48,475 nt of DNA from Saprospiraceae bacterium (GTDB lineage: Bacteria > Bacteroidota > Bacteroidia > Chitinophagales > Saprospiraceae): the NCBI GenBank assembly GCA_028282725.1, contig JANQHF010000121.1:1-48475 (forward strand), in the 5' to 3' direction. The position numbers were made by a program, and so were the translations under genes. Below the pieces are notes generated by a model. It did not search any database and was not told where the DNA came from. It saw nothing but the letters and a program-made list of their open reading frames with translations. Of the stretch, positions 8,076-16,706 are shown piece after piece. Numbering within the stretch: the stretch's first letter is position 1; every line of letters begins with the position of its first letter.

Positions 8076-8742
8076 ATGATTCGAAGATTCTGCTTTATTA
8101 TCGGCGTCATCATCCTGATTCTTGTCAGCCGGATAGAGGCGCAACAAGGTCAAAACCAGGGCTTTGATTCGTTGACTTTTCTACCTCTCTTTACACCCAT
8201 GCCCGATCAATCTGCCCATTGCTACCGGATTCCTGCCATGGTCGTGGCGCCGAATGGAGATCTCCTGGTAGCAGTTGATGAAAGAGTATCTTCATGTCTC
8301 GATTTAAAGTGGAGTGATGATATCAACATTGTAATACGGAGAAGCAAAGATGGAGGTAAATCCTGGACTGAAATCGAAAAAATCGTTGATTTCCCGATAG
8401 GGATGTTCGCCTCCGATCCTTCAATGATTGTCGACCAGGAAAATGGGGTGGTATTTCTGTTCTATAATTTCATGAACCTGGAAAAAGAGCCGAATGTCTA
8501 TTGTCTGCACGTAATGAAAAGTACGGACAACGGAGGAACGTGGACAGGACCTGAAAATATAACAACGCAAATAACGAAACCAGGATGGCACAAAGATTTT
8601 AAATTTATTACTTCCGGCAGGGGGATACATACACGCGATGGCTGTTCTGGCAAACGGAGATGTAGGTGTAGTATTCGAAAAAGATAATTACGCTGAAACC
8701 ACATTCGTTCTACTTCCGAAGGATTGGATAATGAGCAATTAA
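8076..8742 (+). pseudogene. Sialidase (neuraminidase) remnant with internal deletion
   Basis: The first 190 codons read as a secreted exo-alpha-sialidase: signal peptide MIRRFCFIIGVIILILVSRI, the YRIP motif with catalytic Arg51, the DER...DD stretch, and Asp-boxes SKDGGKSW (90-97) and STDNGGTW. The text then reads ITSGRGIHTRDG, and directly after it a different frame (from ATG 8638 to TAA 8742) reads like the very end of the same enzyme (VLANGDVGVVFEKDNY). The middle of the propeller, with the remaining Arg residues and the nucleophilic Tyr, is missing. The intact 5' frame ends at 8687 after 203 codons. An internal deletion with a frame change has therefore inactivated the gene. No mobile element is visible at the junction. 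Confidence 0.85.
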
Positions 8743-8860
8743 AATCGCATCTAATCAGAGGTCTTCGAAATACGCGGAATTACCTTCATTGTAAGGAACT
8801 TTTTAGCCTTCATGATTGATGAAAATACTAGAGTGATTGATCATTGAACAAAGTAATCCG

Positions 8861-9403
8861 ATGTATTCCAACTATTTCATTTTTACGATTTTGACATGCT
8901 TCTTCTTTCAAAGCAGTGTACAGGGACAAACCGATATTCCAACATATTGCCCTGATGATTTTCGGTTGATCGTTTCAGAATTAGGCCAGGAAAAAACCCT
9001 GTCACTGACGGATATGACCGTTTTCAAAAGATTGTTGAAAGGTCTGTCGGCTAATATCAAACAGCAAAAGAATGAAATCACCGGCGAGTTTAATGAGGTC
9101 GTATTTGTTGAAGAAAGCGAGTTTATTTACCACCACGATGCCCTGACCTCCTTCAATATAAAGGATGACGTTGTTCAACTGGAAGTCATGGATGGTAAAA
9201 TTGTGAAGACAGGGATGAGCAAAGGAGCTTTAGAACGTCTTTTCCCAGTCGAATATGCCAACAGGAAGGAAAATACACAATTCATTCAATTACAATTATG
9301 TCATCCCATATACCCTGAGTCCATATTTGACAACGAGGTTTTAATTATTTCCTGGGATACATTGGATCATGCGGTGAATAGTATTCGCATTTCAGGTGCC
9401 TGA
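8861..9403 (+). CDS. Secreted protein of unknown function
   Basis: 180 aa from ATG 8861, where a signal peptide begins (MYSNYFIFTILTCFFFQ, cleavage probably after VQG). A TTG at 8837 would only add residues before it. The mature protein is acidic and beta-rich with two Cys (TYCPDD and QLCHP). No domain is recognised. It lies between the dead sialidase and the aldo/keto reductase with about 85 bp on the downstream side, and no clear promoter is seen. Confidence 0.6.
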   Translation: MYSNYFIFTILTCFFFQSSVQGQTDIPTYCPDDFRLIVSELGQEKTLSLTDMTVFKRLLKGLSANIKQQKNEITGEFNEVVFVEESEFIYHHDALTSFNIKDDVVQLEVMDGKIVKTGMSKGALERLFPVEYANRKENTQFIQLQLCHPIYPESIFDNEVLIISWDTLDHAVNSIRISGA

Positions 9404-9463
9404 GCACCACTTTCCTCTGACAATTTTGGATTGACCCCTTCAAGCAAAGACAGTGGTAATATT

Positions 9464-9471
9464 TACCTTTG
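9464..9471 (+). promoter_or_regulatory. -7 promoter box of the aldo/keto reductase
   Basis: TACCTTTG fits TAnnTTTG and ends 17 nt before ATG 9489. No convincing -33 element is present at the expected distance. Confidence 0.5.
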
Positions 9472-9488
9472 ACCGCTCAATAAGTCAC

Positions 9489-10523
9489 ATGGAATACAGG
9501 AAACTTGGACAAACTGATATCGACGTCAGTGTTATCTGCCTGGGTACAATGACCTGGGGCCAGCAAAATACGGAAGAGGAAGCACATGATCAGTTGAACT
9601 ATGCAACCGGACAAGGCGTCAACTTCATAGATACGGCAGAGTTATATCCCGTACCGGCCAACCCCGCTACGCAAGGCAGAACTGAGGAGTATATTGGCAC
9701 ATGGTTAAAAGACCGTGGAAAAAGAGATGAGTTGATCCTCGCATCTAAAATTGCAGGACCCGGGCCATACACAACGCATATCAGAAATGTAAGTGACTAT
9801 TCTGTGCAAAGTATCAAGGAAGGAGTTGAAGGTTCTCTTGCCAGATTACAAACGGATTATCTGGATGTCTATCAAATTCACTGGCCGGCGCGGGCTACGA
9901 ACTTTTTCGGCAAAAGAGGATATTATCACCGGGATTCATGGGACAATAATATCGAGGTGATCTTGGAAGGATTTCAAGCGGTAATTAATGAAGGAAAGGT
10001 TCGGTACATGGGCATTTCCAATGAGACTCCCTGGGGCATGATGGAATATATTCGTTTGTCAGAACGTCATGAATTACCACGAATTCAAAGCATCCAAAAC
10101 CCCTACAGTTTATTGAACAGGACATTTGAAGTTGGACTAGCGGAGATCGCAGTTCGGGAAGAAACCGGATTGCTGGCATATAGTCCAATGGCTTTTGGAC
10201 TACTGAGTGGCAAGTACCATAGGGGAGAAGACAAACCGCAGGATCGGATCAATCAGTTTTCGAGAATGTCGCGTTACAATACAGAAAACAGTCATAATGC
10301 CACTTCCCGATACCTCGGTTTGGCCAACGAATATGGGATGTCATTAGCACAGATGTCACTTGCCTTTGTCAATCAACAGAGATTTGTCACTTCCAATATT
10401 ATAGGGGCTACAAATATGGATCAATTGAAAGAAGACATCGATTCAATCAATATAAAGTTGGACAAAGACGTTATTAAGGCCATTAACAGGATACAAGAGG
10501 AGATTCCGAATCCAGCTCCATAA
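9489..10523 (+). CDS. tas: Aldo/keto reductase, Tas-like
   Basis: 344 aa, a full-length TIM-barrel NAD(P)H-dependent oxidoreductase. The family's catalytic tetrad is visible: D48 and Y53 (NFIDTAELY), K87 (ILASKIAG) and H131 (YQIHWP). The N-terminal text (MEYRKLGQTDIDVS, GTMTWGQQNTE) and the YPVPANP loop resemble E. coli Tas, so I use that symbol; the physiological substrate is unknown. The start at ATG 9489 matches the family. A start at 9453 would overlap the -7 box. The patatin gene begins 10 nt after its stop and may be cotranscribed. Confidence 0.88.
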   Translation: MEYRKLGQTDIDVSVICLGTMTWGQQNTEEEAHDQLNYATGQGVNFIDTAELYPVPANPATQGRTEEYIGTWLKDRGKRDELILASKIAGPGPYTTHIRNVSDYSVQSIKEGVEGSLARLQTDYLDVYQIHWPARATNFFGKRGYYHRDSWDNNIEVILEGFQAVINEGKVRYMGISNETPWGMMEYIRLSERHELPRIQSIQNPYSLLNRTFEVGLAEIAVREETGLLAYSPMAFGLLSGKYHRGEDKPQDRINQFSRMSRYNTENSHNATSRYLGLANEYGMSLAQMSLAFVNQQRFVTSNIIGATNMDQLKEDIDSINIKLDKDVIKAINRIQEEIPNPAP

Positions 10524-10533
10524 ATCGCTTTTA

Positions 10534-12744
10534 TTGAAGCACCTCCTGATCATCATATTAACCATTGCATTCACCCATCTTTTTTGCCAGGAGGAACGAC
10601 CCAAAGTGGGATTGGTATTAAGTGGGGGCTCAGCACACGGCATCGCACATATTGGAGTTTTGAGGGCCCTGGAAGAACAGGGAATTCACATCGACTATAT
10701 CACAGGTACGAGTATAGGAGCAATAATGGGGGGATTATATGCCATGGGATACGATGCAGATGAGATAGAAGATATCACTCGTTCTCAGAATTGGTCTGAA
10801 CTACTGGCTACAGAAGTTCCCCTGGTAGATATTGCCCCATCCGAAAAATTGTATCACGACAGGTTTGGTATTACAATGGAATTCAGAGATGGTGGATTGA
10901 GATTACCACAAGGATTTTTTAATTCCCAAAAGTTAGACCTTCGCTTGAATCGCTTGTTTGGAGCGGCTCACCACATTAATGATTTTGACAGTTTACCCAT
11001 TCCTTTCAAATGTATTGCTGTTAATATTGAAACAGGTGAAATAGAAATTCTGGAAGATGGATTCCTCGGCAATGCAGTGAGATCGAGTATGGCTATCCCA
11101 TCAGTATTTGCCCCGGTAGAAAGGGACGATAAATTATTGGTAGACGGAGGGCTAATCAGAAATTTTCCTGTGCAGGAAGTGTTGGACATGGGTGCAGATT
11201 ACGTTATCGGCGTTTATGTAGGTTCGAGACTCGAACAAAAAGATAAATTGAACAACCTGATTGAAATATTGAATCAATCAGCTTTTATGATGGGCATTCT
11301 GGATAGTGAAAAACAGAAAAAATTGGTCGATGTCCTGATCGAGCCTGATGTAAAACATCTTCCATCATTCGGATTTGACAGAACGGATGTCCTGATCCGG
11401 GAAGGATATATCGCTGCTATTCAAAATATTGATTCATTAAAAGCCATAGCAAGTGAACTTCGCCGCTTTGAAGAGCCCGAAAAGATTAAGCTCAAGTCCA
11501 TGGAGACTTTGACGCTTGCAGACACTCGGTTTCCATTCATAAGAAGTCCTTTTGATGCCTTTGCAAATTTTAAGTATGGCATTTTTCAAAAAGGAGAAAT
11601 TTCAATTTCTCAAATTGAAAATGGAATCACCAGGATGTTTGGAACAAAGCATTTTGACAACATCAACTACTTTTTTCAAACGAATAGCAGAGATGAAACA
11701 CTGCTCACAATTGATGCCAAACCAAGAAAGGTTAACTCGATTTCAGGCACGTTCAATTATTCGGCTTCAACGAATACTGCACTTATTCTGTCCAATGAAA
11801 TTCGAAATAAGATAGGAGAACCTTCTGTATTGTATACGACATTGAGACTGGCAGAAAATTTTGGAGCCAAATTGGACTATTATCACAGAATAGGGCGTAA
11901 GAAAGATTTCGTCCTGAATATTTTAGGGCAAACCCATCGTTATGATCAAAACCTGTATGAACAGGAAATATTACGCGAACGATTTGCCGAGATTAATGGA
12001 GTGGCTCATCTTGGCCTGGGATATGAACCTAATAATTCTATCTTTCTATCGGCAAAAACCGGAATAGACGCGTATTATTTCAGACCCATTGGTGTCCAGG
12101 AGGACGAGCTGCAAAGCTATAATCGATTGGATCTCTTTTCCAATTTGGAATTTACATTTGACAACAGGGACAATGTTCAAATTCCCATGAATGGAATCGA
12201 TCTCCAGGCTGGGGTGACTCTAAATTCTCTTTTGAGCAACGATCTCAAAAGCGGTCATGACAATTTTTTGAACATTCCTGAGGAAAAATCTTATTACAAA
12301 ATTTACCTAAAAGGAAACGCTGTATATTCTGCATTGGCTGATATCTCCCTGGCTGCACATTTGGCGGGAGCTTATAAGAGTCAGGCTTCTCTCCTGGACA
12401 ATTACCGGATTGGTGGGGTAGAAGACAGGAATGAACAGAGTCATTTAATGCTTGGATTAAATACTCATCAGATCCATGTCAATCAATATTATAAAGTTGG
12501 AGCTTCATTTCGAACCCAACTTTTTAACGGAGTATTTCTCACACTTAGATCTGATTTTCTTTCCGGTAAGCGCACCTTCGTAACTGTCAATGATATAGCA
12601 AACCAGTCCATTTCGTTTTGGGGATATGGTGCTATGATCAATGTAAGGACGCCTCTCGGTCCGGCGCAATTGTCTTATGGACGCAATACTTTCACAAATA
12701 GCTGGAACACAAATTTCACGTTTGGTTACCACTTTTTTAATTGA
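10534..12744 (+). CDS. Patatin-like phospholipase with outer-membrane beta-barrel
   Basis: 736 aa. A signal peptide (MKHLLIIILTIAFTHLF) begins at the TTG at 10534. The next in-frame Met is beyond the active-site Ser, so TTG must be the start. The patatin domain spans about 24-300: oxyanion loop GGSAHGIAHIG, catalytic Ser60 in GTSIG, and Asp204 in VDGG. A POTRA-like linker (about 320-400) and a C-terminal beta-barrel (about 400-736, alternating aromatic strands ending FTFGYHFF) follow. This is the PlpD/FplA layout (type Vd autotransporter): the barrel inserts in the outer membrane and displays or releases the lipase. It probably hydrolyses phospholipids. It sits 10 nt after tas. Confidence 0.9.
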   Translation: MKHLLIIILTIAFTHLFCQEERPKVGLVLSGGSAHGIAHIGVLRALEEQGIHIDYITGTSIGAIMGGLYAMGYDADEIEDITRSQNWSELLATEVPLVDIAPSEKLYHDRFGITMEFRDGGLRLPQGFFNSQKLDLRLNRLFGAAHHINDFDSLPIPFKCIAVNIETGEIEILEDGFLGNAVRSSMAIPSVFAPVERDDKLLVDGGLIRNFPVQEVLDMGADYVIGVYVGSRLEQKDKLNNLIEILNQSAFMMGILDSEKQKKLVDVLIEPDVKHLPSFGFDRTDVLIREGYIAAIQNIDSLKAIASELRRFEEPEKIKLKSMETLTLADTRFPFIRSPFDAFANFKYGIFQKGEISISQIENGITRMFGTKHFDNINYFFQTNSRDETLLTIDAKPRKVNSISGTFNYSASTNTALILSNEIRNKIGEPSVLYTTLRLAENFGAKLDYYHRIGRKKDFVLNILGQTHRYDQNLYEQEILRERFAEINGVAHLGLGYEPNNSIFLSAKTGIDAYYFRPIGVQEDELQSYNRLDLFSNLEFTFDNRDNVQIPMNGIDLQAGVTLNSLLSNDLKSGHDNFLNIPEEKSYYKIYLKGNAVYSALADISLAAHLAGAYKSQASLLDNYRIGGVEDRNEQSHLMLGLNTHQIHVNQYYKVGASFRTQLFNGVFLTLRSDFLSGKRTFVTVNDIANQSISFWGYGAMINVRTPLGPAQLSYGRNTFTNSWNTNFTFGYHFFN

Positions 12745-12805
12745 TTGGAATTCAAAATTTCAATAAAATAGTCATCTTCAGGAAATAAGAAATTCGACCT
12801 TTTTG

Positions 12806-14920
12806 ATGAGTATCTGGTATGGACAACTTGTTAAGGCGATCCTATTTGTCACTTTCACTTTCTTTGTGAGCCTGCTTTTGATCCATGGATTTACCGAAGA
12901 AGGCAACAGGGAGTTGATCCGATGGTCAGCCAGGTTTAGCTTTACACTTTTCATTTTGGCATTCAGCGCATCCTCCATATATCACTTTTCGAAGAATTCA
13001 TGCTCCTTCTGGTTACGAATGAATCGAAAGCATATTGGGATCACATTTGCAATCATCCACTTCGTTCATCTATTTTTCCTCCTTTTATTGCAGGTTAATT
13101 TTTATCCCGTTTTTGATATGGCGGCAACTGGTTCGCTGATTGGAGGGGGTATTGCGTATTTATTTGTTGTCCTTATGTTGATCACATCATTGGATACAAT
13201 AAAGAGAAAAATTGCTAAACTTCACTGGAAGATACTGCATATGGTTGGCGGTTATTGGATATGGTCGATTTATATGACTTCGTATTATAAGAGAGCCGGT
13301 ACCGAACCCATTCATTGGATACCCGTGATCATACTGGTGACTACCTTGTCTCTAAGGGTGATGAAATGGATTCAAAAAGAAAACAAATGGAACGTGAGTA
13401 GCCTCCTGTCAATTGTAATTATTTGGCTCCTTCCCGCTTCCTGTTTTGGACAAGAAAGTTGGGAAGGGGACATTTTGATCGAAAATGGTTTGGTCGTTGA
13501 TGGGAGCGGGAATAATGCTGGCTTTTATTCTGATGTGTTAATCGAGAATGGCCGAATTAAGAGAATTGGAAATAGTGATGGCAGTTTAATCAAGGTGGCA
13601 AGGAAAATGGAGGCCCAGGGAATGATTGTTGCTCCCGGATTTATAGATATCCATGCTCATGGCGACCCATTGAAAACTCCGGAATTTCAAAATTTCTTAT
13701 CCATGGGTGTCACATCTATTGCCCTGGGAATGGATGGTTCGAGTGTCCTTGCAGGCAAAATGAAAAATTGGTTGCATACAGTGGATTCCATTAGGACAGG
13801 TGTAAATATCATCCCATTTGTTGGACATGGGACGATTCGAAAAGAGAGTGGAATAGGGGTGCAGAAAGAACCTTCGGATGAGGAGATTTCTGAAATGATA
13901 CGTTTTCTCGATCTCGCGATGCGTGATGGGTGCTGGGGCCTGTCTATGGGATTGGAATATATACCAGGTATATATTCATCAAAAAAAGAATTGGAATCAT
14001 TGGCTCAGGCTGTGGGTAGAAATCACGGAATAATAACCAGCCATATACGAAATGAGGATGACGATCAAATTGAAAAGTCTTTGCAGGAAATGAAGTCATT
14101 AGCCAGATATTGCCCGGTTAATATTTCACATTTAAAAGTGGTCTTCGGAAAAAATGAAAAGAGGGCGAATGAAATATTGGAATTGTTGTTTGACCACGAA
14201 AATGAAAAATTCCCGGTTACAGCAGACTTGTATCCTTATACTGCCAGCTATACCGGCATCGGCATTGTATTTCCTGAATGGGCCAAAAATCCTAAGATGT
14301 ATCAGGAGATCAAAAGTTCACGCGGGGAAGAACTCCTTGTTTATCTGAAAAATAAAGTAAACAGACGGAATGGACCCAAAGCCACTTTGTTCGGTTCCGG
14401 ACCGTACAAAGGGAAAACACTTCATGACCTGGAGTCCGAATATGAACTGCCTTTTGAAAAAATATTGAAGGATATCATTGGACCTTATGGTTCAAGCGCG
14501 GCATTTTTTGTAATGAATGGAGATCTTCAGGAACGATTGATGATTCATCCAAAAGTCGTGATTGCTTCAGATGGCAGCCCCACCATGTATCATCCAAGAG
14601 GTTATGGTACCTTTTCCCGCGTCCTTGAGAAATTTGTCGTTCAAGACTCAATACTCACACTGGAACAAGCCATCCATAAGATGACCGGTGCACCGGCTAA
14701 AACTATTCAGTTAACTGATCGGGGATTGATCCGTCCGGGATACATAGCAGACCTGCTCATATTTGATCCTTTGAACGTAAAAGAGCTATCTACTTTCGAA
14801 CAGCCTCATATTCTTTCAAAAGGTATGGAATGGATCATCATTGATGGAAAGATTGCGGTGCACAACGGAGAGATCCAAAATAAAGCGGGCAGGGTATTGA
14901 GGAAATTACCAGATAATTAA
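12806..14920 (+). CDS. Fusion: ferric-reductase-like membrane domain plus D-aminoacylase-type amidohydrolase
   Basis: 704 aa from ATG 12806. Residues 1-185 form about six membrane helices with His in positions typical of b-heme ferric reductase-like/MsrQ domains (RKHIG, FAIIHFVHLF, KLHWKILHMVGG). Residues from about 220 form an amidohydrolase of the N-acyl-D-amino-acid deacylase type: DIHAHGD (H283, H285), SHIRNED, VNISHLK, IASDGSP. The usual metal-ligand Cys (GNCG) is replaced by GMDG. Between the halves, residues 186-216 look like a complete signal peptide starting at an in-frame ATG (13361) and ending LLPASCFGQ. The product is either one membrane-tethered periplasmic hydrolase or two overlapping products. 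It converges with the next gene, overlapping by 15 bp. Confidence 0.8.
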   Translation: MSIWYGQLVKAILFVTFTFFVSLLLIHGFTEEGNRELIRWSARFSFTLFILAFSASSIYHFSKNSCSFWLRMNRKHIGITFAIIHFVHLFFLLLLQVNFYPVFDMAATGSLIGGGIAYLFVVLMLITSLDTIKRKIAKLHWKILHMVGGYWIWSIYMTSYYKRAGTEPIHWIPVIILVTTLSLRVMKWIQKENKWNVSSLLSIVIIWLLPASCFGQESWEGDILIENGLVVDGSGNNAGFYSDVLIENGRIKRIGNSDGSLIKVARKMEAQGMIVAPGFIDIHAHGDPLKTPEFQNFLSMGVTSIALGMDGSSVLAGKMKNWLHTVDSIRTGVNIIPFVGHGTIRKESGIGVQKEPSDEEISEMIRFLDLAMRDGCWGLSMGLEYIPGIYSSKKELESLAQAVGRNHGIITSHIRNEDDDQIEKSLQEMKSLARYCPVNISHLKVVFGKNEKRANEILELLFDHENEKFPVTADLYPYTASYTGIGIVFPEWAKNPKMYQEIKSSRGEELLVYLKNKVNRRNGPKATLFGSGPYKGKTLHDLESEYELPFEKILKDIIGPYGSSAAFFVMNGDLQERLMIHPKVVIASDGSPTMYHPRGYGTFSRVLEKFVVQDSILTLEQAIHKMTGAPAKTIQLTDRGLIRPGYIADLLIFDPLNVKELSTFEQPHILSKGMEWIIIDGKIAVHNGEIQNKAGRVLRKLPDN

Positions 14921-16144
14921 AATCAGGACGCCGGTAATGAAGGTAACAATAAATGCAGGTATGACGATAGAAGCAAGTTTTTTGCTACCCAGGGTGATCA
15001 CTAGTCCTCCTTTGAACGTAAGGTTGGACAAGGCAGCTACAAGGATGTATCGCCACCCCTGTTGCGGAAGTATGCCTCCATCATTAATTGTATTGGCCAG
15101 TGAAAGAGTTATAGCGTCCATATCGGTTAATCCACTAAGAATGGAGACTGCATAAATGCCAATATTTCCAAAAGAATCCTTGACATAAGCGATGACTAAC
15201 AGGATCATTCCATAAAGCACTGCAAACACGATTGCCGTCTGGAATTGTGCAGGATTTTTGGGTTCGGGAATCGGTTCGTTCACCTGGGTATTTCCACGGA
15301 AAAACAGGAATAAGGAAATCAGAATGATGACGCTGGCAACGATACCTATCGGCGGAAGAATCAGAGCGATGTGCTTTGGTACGACAATCATGATTTCGAG
15401 AATTACCCGGACAAATGATACTGCAGAAGCAGCCACCACGACAAAGGCAGGGAGCAGTTGAAAACGCTCCAGATTACTGGACAGCTTTGAAAATGTCACT
15501 GTCGTTGCGGTACTTGAAATCAGCCCTCCGAAAATTCCATTAAGTCCGGTTCCGACTCGTGCACCTAACCATTTGTAAGCGAAATATCCGGTAATACTTA
15601 AACCAACAATTAGAACGACCATCAACCAGATCTCCCTGAGGTTAAGCACTTTGTACGGACCAAAAGAAGTGGAAGGCAAAATTGGCAAAATCACCAGGGA
15701 GACGGCAACGAATACCATAAATGCCCTGAAGTCCTTTTCACCCAGCTTTGAAACGGTGGCTGTCAGATAATCCTTCAAATAGAGCAATATAGCCACAGCG
15801 GCTCCCACGACCACACCCATAATCAAATTTCCATAAGCCAGGTATGCTCCAACCACAAACATGGTCAATGCAGCAATTTCGGCCGTTTGGCCCAATTTGA
15901 CCTGTCGTTCATGAGTCTGGATAAAGTTGGCGACCGCCAGTAATAGTGCCACCGAAATCAAACCTACAGCGAGCAGCCATCCTTCATTCAACTGTTTGCT
16001 CATGAGACCACTTAATGCTCCAAACAAAGTGATCAGACTAAAGGTCCTGATGCCTGCAATTTTAGAACCGAAACGTTCTCGCTGTAGTCCCACTAAAAGA
16101 CCCAACCCCAAAGCGATACCGAGTATGGTAATTTCTGAATTCAT
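14906..16144 (-). CDS. MgtC/SapB family membrane protein with DUF4010
   Basis: 412 aa, about 12 hydrophobic helices. The N-terminus (LGIALGLGLLVGLQRERFG, AGIRTFSLITLFGALSG) is the MgtC/SapB signature. The C-terminal half (LNGIFGGLISSTATTVTFS, GLTDMDAITLSLAN) is DUF4010. The function of this combined family is not established; MgtC proteins are linked to Mg2+ or membrane-potential homeostasis in pathogens. The ATG at 16144 is preceded by a -7-like TAACTTTA only 5 nt away. Its 3' end overlaps the convergent amidohydrolase fusion gene by 15 bp. Confidence 0.88.
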   Translation of the reverse strand: MNSEITILGIALGLGLLVGLQRERFGSKIAGIRTFSLITLFGALSGLMSKQLNEGWLLAVGLISVALLLAVANFIQTHERQVKLGQTAEIAALTMFVVGAYLAYGNLIMGVVVGAAVAILLYLKDYLTATVSKLGEKDFRAFMVFVAVSLVILPILPSTSFGPYKVLNLREIWLMVVLIVGLSITGYFAYKWLGARVGTGLNGIFGGLISSTATTVTFSKLSSNLERFQLLPAFVVVAASAVSFVRVILEIMIVVPKHIALILPPIGIVASVIILISLFLFFRGNTQVNEPIPEPKNPAQFQTAIVFAVLYGMILLVIAYVKDSFGNIGIYAVSILSGLTDMDAITLSLANTINDGGILPQQGWRYILVAALSNLTFKGGLVITLGSKKLASIVIPAFIVTFITGVLILIIW

Positions 16145-16149
16145 CCCTA

Positions 16150-16157
16150 TAAAGTTA
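16150..16157 (-). promoter_or_regulatory. -7-like box abutting the MgtC/DUF4010 start
   Basis: On the minus strand TAACTTTA (16157 down to 16150) matches TAnnTTTG in seven of eight positions and ends 5 nt before the ATG. This spacing would give a leaderless or near-leaderless transcript. Confidence 0.35.
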
Positions 16158-16214
16158 GAAAGGTAGGGGTAGTTATTGATGAGTTCAGTTACATGCTTCG
16201 ATGATTTTTATCAA

Positions 16215-16660
16215 TTATTGATTTTTAGTTGAAATGAAGATGGAGATCACCAGGGATCGATTTGGCTCGAATTGATTAGTCTCAAAATCCAATGAATATT
16301 CTCTGGGAAGAACGGTATTCCGGATGGATCTTCAGATCTGTGAAAGTGATTGCGGAAATTCCCCGATAACATCGTATTTGATAACGTTTAAAGGAGGACA
16401 ATACTAGGTCTTTAACCCTTCGATTTCATCTGCTCCGCAAGGAAGCCGGACCCCTACAAAATATTGAAACTCATCCAGGTCCCTGGGATTGTAGTTGTAA
16501 TAAACACCAACGATTTCAGAATTTAATTTGTGCGGAATCTTTTCCAAAATACTCTCTTCCTCAAACTGTGTTCATATTTGACCGCAATCTATGGAAGACC
16601 TGTTTTCTTTGTGCGTAGTCCTGGAATCAGTACCTGTTCCTTATAATCAGAATTGATAGT
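16215..16660 (-). pseudogene. GyrI-like / AraC effector-binding domain remnant
   Basis: The minus strand contains pieces of one protein in shifting frames. An open stretch from 16571 to the TAG at 16404 reads IPHKLNSEIVGVYYNYNPRD and FQYFVGVRLPCG, the core of a GyrI-like small-molecule-binding domain. Beyond it, YDVIGEFPQSL (stop) and then YSLDFETNQFEPNRSLVISI resemble the C-terminal end of the same fold. Upstream of 16571, EQVLIPGLRTKKTGLP may be its N-terminus, broken by TAG and TGA. At least three disabling changes are visible, so this is a decayed gene. It explains most of the 560-bp spacer. Confidence 0.65.
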
Positions 16661-16706
16661 TCACTATGGTTTTCAAGAGATTATTTTATCAATACATATA
16701 GCTTGA

